Assembly: GCF_003330845.1 (NCBI RefSeq)
Contig: NZ_CP026121.1
Span: forward strand, 1,841,501 to 1,905,500
Direction: 5' to 3'
DNA length: 64,000 nt
Source: Streptomyces sp. Go-475
GTDB taxonomy: Bacteria > Actinomycetota > Actinomycetes > Streptomycetales > Streptomycetaceae
The notes below the pieces were generated by a model that saw only the letters and a list, made by a program, of their open reading frames with translations, was not told where the DNA came from and did not search any database. The position numbers and the translations under genes were made by a program. This document shows positions 32,920 to 40,752 of this stretch, one piece after another; within the stretch, counting starts at the first letter, position 1; every line of letters starts with the position of its first letter.

Positions 32920-32985
32920 GGGTGTCTCCTGTGACGGGGGATGCCGTGGAGGGTGGCGGACCTCGTTCGGCGACACCGTCCCGCT

Positions 32986-33007
32986 CATCCATGAACGCCG
33001 GTTGAAC
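32986..33007 (-). promoter_or_regulatory. PHO box (PhoP binding site)
   Basis: Two 11-bp direct repeat units on the minus strand, GTTCAACCGGC and GTTCATGGATG. This matches the Streptomyces PhoP direct-repeat rule (GTTCA every 11 bp) and is correctly oriented upstream of phoX. Confidence 0.75.
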
Positions 33008-33011
33008 AACA

Positions 33012-33060
33012 CCTCAGGGGCGCGGGGAACGGCGCGACAAGCCACGACGACGCACCCGCT
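33012..33060 (+). repeat. Dispersed Streptomyces intergenic repeat, copy 3
   Basis: CCTCAGGGGCGCGGGGAACG followed by GCGCGACAAGCCACGACGAC. Same element type as 15578-15624 and inverted 1813-1880. Confidence 0.6.
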
Positions 33061-33069
33061 GAACTCGGA

Positions 33070-34488
33070 TCAACCACCCTGCTGCGACCGCGCCTTGAAC
33101 GCGGCCTTCCGCGCTTCCTTCGCCACCTTCTTGTCGGGATGCAACCGCCCCATCGCTTCCAGCACATCAGCGGTCGCAGGGTGATCGACCCGCCACACGG
33201 CCTCGAAAAACCCACCGTGCTGCCGCGCCAGCCCCTCCACCAGCGCCCGCAGCTCCTCGGAGTTCCCCTCCGCGGCGAGCTGCGCGGCCACCGTGTCGAT
33301 GGTCAGCCAGTACACCATCGCCTCGGACGGCGCGGGCACGTCCACCGCACCGTGCTCGGTGAGCCAGACACGGGCGAGGCCACCCAGCTCGGCGTCGTCG
33401 AGCACCTCCCGCAACGCCGGCTCGGCCGAGGCGCCCACCAGCGACAGGGCCTGCTGGCACCGCAGCCGCCGCAGCGGCGCCCCGGCGTCGGAGCCCCGGG
33501 CCGCCGCCAGCAACTCCCGCGCGGCGGCCAGCGATTCCCGCCGCTGGAGCCACTGCTCGGTCTCGGCCTGGGCAGCGCCCGGCGGGAACGCGGCCGTGCC
33601 GTCGAGCAGTGCGTCGGCCCCCTTGTCCGCGAGGTCGCCGACGGCCGGCGCCTCGAATCCGGCCTCCAGCAGCCGGGCGCGCATCCCGTACAGGCCGAGC
33701 GGGGTGAGCCGGACCATGCCGTAGCGGGAGACGTCGGTGTCGTCGACGGGCGCCGCGGGCTCCTCGTCGGCATCGGCCATGAGCGCCTCGTCGACGGGCC
33801 GGTAGGCCACGAGCCCGACCGGCTCCAGCATCCGGAACTGGTCGTCCAGCCGCATCATCGCGTCGGAGACCTGCTCCAGGACGTCGTTGGTGGGCTCGCC
33901 CATGTCGCTGGGCACGATCACCGAGGCGGCCAGGGCCGGCAGCGGCACGGGGGCGTCGCCGGGTGTGTCCTCGCCGGCGGTCAGCAGGTAGAGGTTGCCG
34001 AGCACGCCGTCGAGGAACTCGGCCTCGGCCTCGGGGTCCCAGTCGAGGGCGGAGAGGTCGACCTCGCCGTCCTCGTCGACGAGACCGTCCAGGTCGGGCA
34101 CGCTCGCGTCGGCGAGCACGGTCTCCAGGGCCGCGAGCCACACGGCGAGCACGTCCTGCGGGGAGCCGCCGGTGAGCAGCGCGAGGTCCTCGCCCGCGCG
34201 GACGGTGCCCTCCTCCTCGTCGACGACCTCGACGAGCCCGGTGTCCACGGCCACCCGCCACGCCTCGCCGGCGTCGGCGGCGGCGTCGTCCCCGCTCAGC
34301 CCGAGCACCTCGGCGGCGGCGGGCAACTGCTCGTCGACGAGCCCGCCCCCGGCGTCGACCCGGGTGTCCGGCCCGGCCCAGCGGGCGAGCCGGGCGGCCC
34401 GGGACAGCAACGGCGTGGACAGCGCGTCGCGCGCCAGCTCCGCTTCGGGGTGCAACCGCACCGGCGGCAAGGGGGAGCTGTCTGACAT
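33070..34488 (-). CDS. Conserved hypothetical protein
   Basis: 472 residues, acidic and Ala/Leu-rich, no signal peptide or TM segment. Middle section (RYGMVRLTPLGLYGMRARLLEAGFEAP) resembles a winged-helix-like fold; the C-terminus (LHPDKKVAKEARKAAFKARSQQ) is basic and reminiscent of HEAT-like repeat ends. I do not recognise a function. Such proteins are conserved across Streptomyces. Confidence 0.8.
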   Translation of the reverse strand: MSDSSPLPPVRLHPEAELARDALSTPLLSRAARLARWAGPDTRVDAGGGLVDEQLPAAAEVLGLSGDDAAADAGEAWRVAVDTGLVEVVDEEEGTVRAGEDLALLTGGSPQDVLAVWLAALETVLADASVPDLDGLVDEDGEVDLSALDWDPEAEAEFLDGVLGNLYLLTAGEDTPGDAPVPLPALAASVIVPSDMGEPTNDVLEQVSDAMMRLDDQFRMLEPVGLVAYRPVDEALMADADEEPAAPVDDTDVSRYGMVRLTPLGLYGMRARLLEAGFEAPAVGDLADKGADALLDGTAAFPPGAAQAETEQWLQRRESLAAARELLAAARGSDAGAPLRRLRCQQALSLVGASAEPALREVLDDAELGGLARVWLTEHGAVDVPAPSEAMVYWLTIDTVAAQLAAEGNSEELRALVEGLARQHGGFFEAVWRVDHPATADVLEAMGRLHPDKKVAKEARKAAFKARSQQGG

Positions 34489-34794
34489 CGGCTGTTTCTC
34501 CTAGCGGCGCCTCATACGACTCAGCCGCTCAGCCTAGACGGATTTCCACCCATGCCGCCCACTTCATCTCCCCGTCAGCCGCCGTACATGGCCGAAACCT
34601 TGACAAGTGATGTGAGCAGGCTGGAGATTGACGCGCGTAGAAGTCGGCGGACACTTGTTCACCGGGCCTGCCCCACCACGTGGCCCGTCCGCCGCCGTCT
34701 ACGCGCGTCACACCGCCCGCCCCACAGGTAGCGGCAGACAGTCCGAGCACCACCCTCGTCCCGGCGCCCTGTCACGTCCCCGGAGGGAATCCCG
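34489..34794. other. Intergenic promoter region of the nuclease gene
   Basis: About 305 bp with lower GC than the flanks. Contains TTGACA at 34600-34605 as a possible -35 but no good -10 at 16-18 bp. A single PHO-like unit GTTCACCGGGC occurs near 34657, too little to call a PHO box. Confidence 0.35.
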
Positions 34795-36624
34795 TTGCCG
34801 AGCAAGTCGTCCGCGCGCCTCGCCGCGCTCACCGTCGCCGCCGCGTGCTCCGCGGCATCCACGATCGTCCTCACCACCCCCGCGCACGCGGAATCGGTCC
34901 GCGTCCACGACATCCAGGGCAGCACCCGGATATCCCCGTACGCCGGCCGGCAGGTCACGGACGTGACCGGAATCGTCACCGGCGTCCGCACCTACGGCTC
35001 GTCCCGCGGCTTCTGGATCCAGGACCCGAACCCGGACGCCGACCCGGCGACCAGCGAGGGCGTCTTCGTCTTCACCAGCTCCACCCCGAAGGGCGTGGCC
35101 GTCGGTGACTCCGTCAAGGTCAGCGGCACGGTCTCCGAGTACGTCCCCGGCGGCACCACCTCCGGCAACCAGTCCCTGACGGAGATCACCAAGCCGACGA
35201 CCACGGTCCTCTCCAGCGGCAACCCGCTTCCCGCCGCCACGACGATCGACGCGAAGTCGGTCCCCGCCGCCTACGCCCCGGCCGGCGACACCGCCGCGAA
35301 CGGCTCGGTCAACGCCCTCCCCCTCCAGCCCGCGAAGTACGCCCTGGACCACTACGAGTCCCTGGAGGGCATGACCGTCCGGGTCGCCGACACCCGCGTG
35401 GTCGGCGCCACCGACCCGTACACCGAACTCTGGGTGACGGTGAAGCCGCACGAGAACCGCAACCGCCGCGGCGGCACGGTCTACGGCTCCTACGACGCCC
35501 AGAACACGGGCCGCCTCCAGATCCAGTCCCTCGGCCCGACGGCGGACTTCCCGAAGGCGAACGTCGGCGACACCCTCACGGGCACCACCGCAGGCCCCCT
35601 GGACTACAACCAGTTCGGCGGCTACACCCTGGTCGCCGGCGAGCTCGGCACGCTGAAGAGCGCCGGCCTGCAGCGTGAGACCACCCGCGAGCAGCGGTCC
35701 GCGGAACTGGCCGTCGCGACCTACAACGTCGAGAACCTGGACCCGACGGACGACACGTTCGCCGCCCACGCCGCCGCGATCGTGAACAACCTGCGGTCGC
35801 CGGACATCGTGTCCCTGGAGGAGATCCAGGACAACAACGGCGCGAAGAACGACGGCACGGTCGCCGCCGACCAGACCCTCACCAAGCTGATCGACGCGAT
35901 CGTCGCGGCCGGCGGCCCGCGCTACGACTGGCGCTCGATCGACCCCGCGAACAACACCGACGGCGGCGAGCCGGGCGGCAACATCCGCCAGGCGTTCCTC
36001 TTCAACCCGGAGCGCGTCTCGTTCAGGGACAGCCCGGGCGGCGACGCCACGACGGCCACCGGCGTGACGAAGATCCGCGGCAAGGCGCACCTGACGCTCA
36101 GCCCCGGCCGCATCGCCCCCGCCGACGAGGCCTGGAAGAACAGCCGCAAGCCCCTGGCCGGCGAGTTCGTCTTCCGCGGCCGCTCGGTCTTCGTGATCGC
36201 CAACCACTTCAACTCCAAGGGCGGCGACCAGGGCCTGACCTCCCAGTACCAGCCGCCGTCCCGCAGCTCCGAGACCCAGCGCCACCAGCAGGCCACGCTG
36301 GTGAACGCCTTCGTCAAGGACATCCTGGACACCCAGAAGAACGCGGACGTCATCACGCTCGGAGACATCAACGACTTCGAGTTCTCCCAGACCACGAAAC
36401 TCCTCGAAGGCCGGGGCGAACTGTGGTCCGCGATCAAGTCGCTCCCCCGCAGCGAGCGTTACTCGTACGTCTACCAGGGCAACAGCCAGGTCCTCGACCA
36501 GATCCTGATCAGCCCGTCGATCCGCCGCGACTGCGACTTCGAGTACGACAGCGTGCACGTCAACGCGGAGTTCAACGACCAGATCAGCGACCACGACCCG
36601 CAGGTCCTGCGGTTCCGCCCGTAG
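34795..36624 (+). CDS. Secreted endonuclease/exonuclease/phosphatase-family enzyme
   Basis: 609 residues with a Sec signal (LAALTVAAACSAASTIVLTTPAHA). Residues about 35-280 form an OB-fold-like region; residues about 300-609 are an EEP catalytic domain with ATYNVENLDP, DIVSLEEIQDN (catalytic Glu), TLGDINDFEFS and ISDHDPQ (catalytic Asp-His). Predicted extracellular DNase or phosphodiesterase that releases phosphate or nucleotides. The start is TTG 34795 with GGAGGG upstream, a rare start codon. Ends in a strong convergent terminator. Confidence 0.88.
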   Translation: MPSKSSARLAALTVAAACSAASTIVLTTPAHAESVRVHDIQGSTRISPYAGRQVTDVTGIVTGVRTYGSSRGFWIQDPNPDADPATSEGVFVFTSSTPKGVAVGDSVKVSGTVSEYVPGGTTSGNQSLTEITKPTTTVLSSGNPLPAATTIDAKSVPAAYAPAGDTAANGSVNALPLQPAKYALDHYESLEGMTVRVADTRVVGATDPYTELWVTVKPHENRNRRGGTVYGSYDAQNTGRLQIQSLGPTADFPKANVGDTLTGTTAGPLDYNQFGGYTLVAGELGTLKSAGLQRETTREQRSAELAVATYNVENLDPTDDTFAAHAAAIVNNLRSPDIVSLEEIQDNNGAKNDGTVAADQTLTKLIDAIVAAGGPRYDWRSIDPANNTDGGEPGGNIRQAFLFNPERVSFRDSPGGDATTATGVTKIRGKAHLTLSPGRIAPADEAWKNSRKPLAGEFVFRGRSVFVIANHFNSKGGDQGLTSQYQPPSRSSETQRHQQATLVNAFVKDILDTQKNADVITLGDINDFEFSQTTKLLEGRGELWSAIKSLPRSERYSYVYQGNSQVLDQILISPSIRRDCDFEYDSVHVNAEFNDQISDHDPQVLRFRP

Positions 36625-36632
36625 CACGACGT

Positions 36633-36663
36633 GGGCCGGCCGGACACCGCGTCCGGCCGGCCC
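36633..36663. terminator. Bidirectional terminator
   Basis: Perfect 13-bp stem GGGCCGGCCGGAC / GTCCGGCCGGCCC with a 5-nt loop ACCGC, exactly between the convergent nuclease and monooxygenase genes. Confidence 0.8.
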
Positions 36664-36668
36664 GCCCC

Positions 36669-37370
36669 TCAGGGCACCAGCCCGAGCACGTGGTCGTACC
36701 GCCTGACCGAACCGCTCTCCAGCAGCCCGGGCCAGTTCTGCACCCGCTTCCACAGCTCGGTCGCCGAGCCGACACCGTCGCCCGGCGCGGCCAGGGCGTC
36801 GATGTGCGCCTGGGCGCTCTCCCACTCGGCGTAGTTGAGCACCCGGGTGCCGTCCGTACTGAGGTGGAAGTGGGCGGAGATACCGCCGGGATGCGGTTCC
36901 GGCTCGCTCTCCAGCGCCTCGAACACCGCGTCGACCCAGGCGCGCTGCCGGTCCGGGTCGGGCCCGTCGAACCGGACGTCGACGATCACGACACACCCCG
37001 GAACGGGCGCCGCGCCCTCACGCGCGCCGCTGCGGTAGTGCCGGTACCGCACGAGTTCCACCCGCTCGATCCCCGGCACGGCGGTGTCGATCTCGTCGAC
37101 GCGCTCCTGCCGGTGGCTCTTCACGAACGCCTCGTACGCCGGCTCGCTCCGCCACTGCGAGTAGTGCAGCAAGGTGTCCCCGTCGTGCCCGGCGTACACG
37201 TGGTACCCCAGCAGGTCTCCGGTCGGCCAGGGCCGCCGCTCCCAGGCCCGCGCGATCGCGTCCACGGCCTGCCGCTGCCGCTCCGGGGTCCCGACCCGCC
37301 AGGTACTGAAGAAGGGAGCACCGATGCGCGGGTCGGTGAGATCGGGATGCTGTTCGGTCCGCCGGGTCAT
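36669..37370 (-). CDS. Antibiotic biosynthesis monooxygenase-family protein, two ABM domains
   Basis: 233 residues made of two ABM ferredoxin-like modules (FFSTWRVGTPERQRQAVDAIARAW...LLHYSQWRSEPAYEAF and VIVDVRFDGPDPDRQRAWVDAVFEAL...VLNYAEWESAQAHIDAL). Such cofactor-free monooxygenases oxidise quinone or aromatic compounds. The ATG at 37370 has GGAGTG upstream. A SoxR-like box lies 49 bp upstream, and ABM-type monooxygenases are among the known SoxR targets in S. coelicolor, so a role in handling redox-active metabolites is likely. Confidence 0.85.
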   Translation of the reverse strand: MTRRTEQHPDLTDPRIGAPFFSTWRVGTPERQRQAVDAIARAWERRPWPTGDLLGYHVYAGHDGDTLLHYSQWRSEPAYEAFVKSHRQERVDEIDTAVPGIERVELVRYRHYRSGAREGAAPVPGCVVIVDVRFDGPDPDRQRAWVDAVFEALESEPEPHPGGISAHFHLSTDGTRVLNYAEWESAQAHIDALAAPGDGVGSATELWKRVQNWPGLLESGSVRRYDHVLGLVP

Positions 37371-37418
37371 GGAACACTCCAGTCGTGTACGCCGATTGCT
37401 ACACCCCTCACCCTTCAA

Positions 37419-37436
37419 CCTCGACCGAACTTGAGG
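37419..37436 (-). promoter_or_regulatory. SoxR-like box of the monooxygenase gene
   Basis: Minus strand CCTCAAGTTCGGTCGAGG. The left half is identical to the SoxR consensus half-site CCTCAAGTT, the right half keeps GAGG. It follows TTGACC (37435-37440 complement) as expected for a MerR-type promoter with an elongated spacer. Confidence 0.6.
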
Positions 37437-37440
37437 TCAA

Positions 37441-37833
37441 GCGGGGTTCCACGACTCGGCGCGCTGCACTGGGGCCGGGTGGGTCCGCAGCCCGGCGTAG
37501 CGGGGTACCTCCCCAAGCTCTCGGCTTCGCTCGAGCAGGGGGGACCCCCACGCCCACCCGTGCCGCCCCTAGCGGCACGCATGCCCGCGGCCAAGTCAGC
37601 CGGCGGGGCGGGAGCCACGACGCGCCCGCACCCGCGCACGGCGGCAAGGGGACATTCCGGGGGGGTGTCCGCCCGCAGCGGTTGGCGCGTCAACGAACGG
37701 TCAGTCGGCACGCGAGTCAACCGCGCCGTTCCGAGGACGGACACTCCCCGGCGCGGCCCCGACCCACCACCCGGCGTCAGGCGAAGACACGCACCCCCAC
37801 GCAGCCGCACAGGCCGCCGCAGGCATCCCCACG
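37441..37833. repeat. Structured dispersed repeat region
   Basis: Gene-free 390 bp. Contains GGTACCTCCCCAAGCTCTCG near 37504, followed by CTCGAGCAGGGGGGACCCC, and a perfect hairpin CGTGCCGC-CCCTA-GCGGCACG (37559-37579). These words are familiar from intergenic repeats across Streptomyces. No coding potential seen. Confidence 0.55.
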
Positions 37834-38199
37834 TCACCGATGCCCGTGCGCATGCCTCCACCGCACCACCCCGACAGCCACCACGGCCCCCGCCGCCCCG
37901 GCCATCAGCACCGGCTTCGGATGCCGCATACCGGCCTGCACCACCGTCCGCACCGGCCGAGGCCCCACATGCGCGGCCCGGTCCTGCACGGTGTGCCCCG
38001 CCTGCGCCGCACTGCTGCGCAACTGCACCGTCATCGCCCCGGCCTTGTCCCGCAGGTCGGCGGCCCGCGCCAGCGCACGCCCCTTCACATCGGCCTTCCC
38101 GGCCAACTCCTCCACGGTGTTCCCGAGTTCACCCCGCGTCCGCTCGATCTGACGCCGCAGCTCATCGGGCCCCTTCGCCCCACCCGTCGGCTCCGTCAT
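37834..38199 (-). CDS. DUF3618-family protein
   Basis: 121 residues. N-terminal amphipathic PDELRRQIERTRGELGNTVEELAGKADVKGRA is the DUF3618 signature; a single TM segment (VLMAGAAGAVVAVGVVRW) lies near the C-terminus. Start ATG 38199 overlaps the stop of the upstream holin-like gene. The pair is a common membrane/envelope stress unit in actinomycetes; function unproven. Confidence 0.85.
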   Translation of the reverse strand: MTEPTGGAKGPDELRRQIERTRGELGNTVEELAGKADVKGRALARAADLRDKAGAMTVQLRSSAAQAGHTVQDRAAHVGPRPVRTVVQAGMRHPKPVLMAGAAGAVVAVGVVRWRHAHGHR

Positions 38200-38615
38200 C
38201 GATGCGCCCTTTCCTTGATCTCCTCGACGTCCGCCTTCACGCTGCCGATCGCCTGCTCGGGCGTCGGCGGCGCGGCCCGCCGCAGCTGCCCCCGCCCCAT
38301 CGCGGCCAGCACCGCCGCGATCAGGAACAGCACTCCCGTCACGATCAGCGCCGCGGCCCACACGGGCAGTACCAGTGAGAGGGCGGCGACACCCGTACCG
38401 GCCAGCGCGAGCAGCCCGGCGTACGCGACAGCGCCCGCCGCACCGAGCAGCCCACCGCCACGCCCTGCCCGCCGCCCCTTCTCGGCCAGTTCCTCCTTGG
38501 CGAGAGCCACTTCCTGCCGTACGAGTCGGGAGAGCTGCTCCGCGGCCTGTCCGACGAGCTCACCCACGGTGTGGTGCTCGTCGTGCACGGCCCGATGTTC
38601 CATGGTCCCGGTCAC
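38196..38615 (-). CDS. Phage holin superfamily III / DUF1469-like membrane protein
   Basis: 139 residues. N-terminal helix TVGELVGQAAEQLSRLVRQEVALAKEELAEKGRRAG followed by two TM helices (GAVAYAGLLALAGTGVAALSLVL and ALIVTGVLFLIAAVLAAM) is the PF07332 pattern. GTG start at 38615 with AGGAGG 9 nt upstream; an internal ATG at 38603 is less well placed. Co-transcribed with the DUF3618 gene. Confidence 0.85.
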   Translation of the reverse strand: MTGTMEHRAVHDEHHTVGELVGQAAEQLSRLVRQEVALAKEELAEKGRRAGRGGGLLGAAGAVAYAGLLALAGTGVAALSLVLPVWAAALIVTGVLFLIAAVLAAMGRGQLRRAAPPTPEQAIGSVKADVEEIKERAHR

Positions 38616-38760
38616 GGTGTTCCGCCTCCTCTCGACGTAGGAAACCCCGAGTACCCGGACACCCCCCGACTACCCCTGCGGCCGGACCCCACCGCCCCCC
38701 AGGACTCGACCCAGCTGCCCACCCCCAAAAAAACCGGCACGGGCCACCGGCACAGCCCCG

Positions 38761-39501
38761 CTACCCCCGGGAGGCACCCCCACTCCCCCGCTCCCGAAGC
38801 CGAGCCAACTGCACCTGAAACCAGTCGAGCCGCGCCTGCAACAGCGCGGCCTCGGCGACGAGTTCAGGCACCCCCATCCCCTCCGCCGCTTCCACCCCCG
38901 TCACTCCGCCCGCCCCTGTGACTCCGCCCGGCACCGTCACTCCGCCCGGCCCCGCCGGCGCCCTGCCACCACCGGTCACGACCCGCACCCCGTCCCCCGC
39001 CAGCCGCGCGAACCCGGCCGGCGACAGGGACGCCCGCCCCCGCAGGCACCCCCCGCAGCAGGGCGCGAGCGCCCGCCACCCGACTCGCCCCCACCCCGCG
39101 TCCACCAGCGCACCAGCCCCGGCGCCGCAGGCACAGGCCCCCACCGTCACGACCCGCACCCGCTGCCGCGCATAGCGGAACCCGCGCTCGAAGCGGATGT
39201 AGGCCCCGAGGACGGAGACCTCCAGCAGGACGGCGGCCCGATGGTCGTCCGCGCACAGCAGCGCCTCCGCCGCGGCCCGGTCGTGCACGCAGTGGAAGCC
39301 GCAGTCGCAGCGGCGATGCGGCACCCGGTGCCGCAGCCCGTACACGCAGGACGCGTCGGCCACCACGCCGTACGGGAGCGCGCCGCCCAGCGACACGCCG
39401 GTGAACCCGGCCCGGGTGCCGTCCTGGGACAGCACCGGGTGGGCGATCTTGTATCCGGTCGGCGGCTCCGTCGGACGCTCCGCCGGAAGCCGCAGCCTCA
39501 T
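38761..39501 (-). CDS. Cysteine-rich hypothetical protein
   Basis: 246 residues, not recognised. CDCGFHCVHD, ACACGAGAG and CCGGCLRGRA give Cys pairs suggestive of zinc or iron-sulfur binding. A Gly/Val-rich repeat (GGVTVPGGVTGAGGVTG) and a C-terminal coiled segment ARLDWFQVQLARLRERG follow. Its start overlaps the stop of the small gene 39498-39653 (ATGA). Confidence 0.7.
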   Translation of the reverse strand: MRLRLPAERPTEPPTGYKIAHPVLSQDGTRAGFTGVSLGGALPYGVVADASCVYGLRHRVPHRRCDCGFHCVHDRAAAEALLCADDHRAAVLLEVSVLGAYIRFERGFRYARQRVRVVTVGACACGAGAGALVDAGWGRVGWRALAPCCGGCLRGRASLSPAGFARLAGDGVRVVTGGGRAPAGPGGVTVPGGVTGAGGVTGVEAAEGMGVPELVAEAALLQARLDWFQVQLARLRERGSGGASRG

Positions 39502-39653
39502 CGGGCGACCGGAACCTCTTCGGACGCGGTCTCCTCGACGTCCCGGAGGTCAGGGAGGTCAGCGAGGGCAGGGAGCTCGATCCCCTCGTCCCGGACCTGG
39601 ACCTGCGGCTGCTCCTCCGCGACCCCGATGGCCAGTGCCTTGCCGAGCTTCAT
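39498..39653 (-). CDS. Small conserved acidic protein, 51 aa
   Basis: MKLGKALAIGVAEEQPQVQ... to ETASEEVPVAR. I chose the ATG at 39653 because GGGAGG lies 5-7 nt upstream; an in-frame ATG at 39704 lacks one. Translationally coupled to the Cys-rich gene. No known function. Confidence 0.55.
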   Translation of the reverse strand: MKLGKALAIGVAEEQPQVQVRDEGIELPALADLPDLRDVEETASEEVPVAR

Positions 39654-39767
39654 GACGCCTCCCATGACATCCCGTCCGCGACCGTCCTGGCCATGGTGAC
39701 TCATCCCGACCCCGCTGGGAAGGACACCCCTCCATGAAGGAACCCTTAAACATACCCTGAAGATAAA

Positions 39768-39785
39768 TTAAGTAGAGCTACTCAA
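39768..39785. promoter_or_regulatory. Inverted repeat upstream of dapA
   Basis: TTAAGTAGAGCTACTCAA, symmetric around a central AG with one mismatch, in an AT-rich patch between the divergent small gene and dapA. Probable promoter/operator region. Confidence 0.4.
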
Positions 39786-39807
39786 TCACGCTGCCGACAC
39801 TACTCGC

Positions 39808-40752
39808 ATGACAACGCCACCCCCCGCCAGCACCCCTCATCACCCCGCCCGCACCCCTCACCTCACCCGCACCCCCGACTTCGGTCGCACGCTGTGCGCC
39901 ATGGTCACCCCGTTCTCCCGCTCCGGCGCCCTGGACCTGGACGGCGCCCAGCGCCTCGCCGCCCACCTGGTCGCGAACGGCTGCGACGGCCTCGTCCTCT
40001 CCGGCACGACGGGCGAGTCCCCGACCACCACGGACGCCGAGAAGTCCGCCCTGATCGCGGCGGTCCGCGAGGCCGTGGCCGACCGGGCCTCGATCGTCGC
40101 GGGCGTCGGCACCCCCGACACCCGCCACACCGCCGAACTGGCCCGGGAGGCCGAGAAGGCGGGCGCGGACGGCCTGCTGGTGGTGGCGCCGTACTACAGC
40201 AGGCCCCCGCAGGACGCGATCGAGGCCCACTTCCGGGAGATCGCCGACGCCACCGGGCTCCCGCTCATGCTCTACGACATCCCGGCCCGCACCGGCACCC
40301 GCATCGAACCGGAGACGCTCCTCCGCCTCGCCGACCACCCCGGGATCGTCGCGGTCAAGGACTGCTCCAACGACTTCCTGGCCGCCCAGAAGATCCTGGC
40401 CCGCACGGACCTGGCCTACTACGCGGGCTGCGACGAGCACAACCTCGCGCTGTACGCCGTGGGCGGCACCGGCTATGTCAGCACGGTCGCGAACGTGGTC
40501 CCGAACCACCTGCGAGCCGTGCTCGACGCGTTCGACGCGGGCGACACGGCACAGGCCGCCCGCCTCCAGCAGCGGGCCACTCCACTCATCGAGGCGATCA
40601 TGTCGGCAGGCCTGCCGGGCACCGTCACCGCCAAGGCGCTCCTCACCGCACTGGACCTGCCCGCGGGCCCGGTCCGCGCACCCCTGCGGCCCGCCGACCG
40701 CGCCACGGCCGACGGGCTGCTCTCGCTGCACGGGGACCTGCTCAACAGGTGA
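39808..40752 (+). CDS. dapA: 4-hydroxy-tetrahydrodipicolinate synthase
   Basis: 314 residues. Condenses pyruvate with aspartate semialdehyde, the first committed step of lysine/DAP synthesis. Has the TTGES loop (SGTTGESPTTTDAEK), catalytic Tyr in LMLYDIPARTGTRI and Schiff-base Lys in IVAVKDCSND, distinguishing it from the two sugar-acid paralogues in this window. The first 25 residues are a Pro/Thr-rich extension. Its stop codon abuts the stop of the convergent gene with no spacer (TGATCA). Before AICE insertion, dapD lay about 2.3 kb away. Confidence 0.88.
   Translation: MTTPPPASTPHHPARTPHLTRTPDFGRTLCAMVTPFSRSGALDLDGAQRLAAHLVANGCDGLVLSGTTGESPTTTDAEKSALIAAVREAVADRASIVAGVGTPDTRHTAELAREAEKAGADGLLVVAPYYSRPPQDAIEAHFREIADATGLPLMLYDIPARTGTRIEPETLLRLADHPGIVAVKDCSNDFLAAQKILARTDLAYYAGCDEHNLALYAVGGTGYVSTVANVVPNHLRAVLDAFDAGDTAQAARLQQRATPLIEAIMSAGLPGTVTAKALLTALDLPAGPVRAPLRPADRATADGLLSLHGDLLNR

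Noticed and set aside
34600..34660. PHO box for the secreted nuclease
   Set aside because: Only one GTTCA unit is present; PhoP sites need at least two units 11 bp apart.
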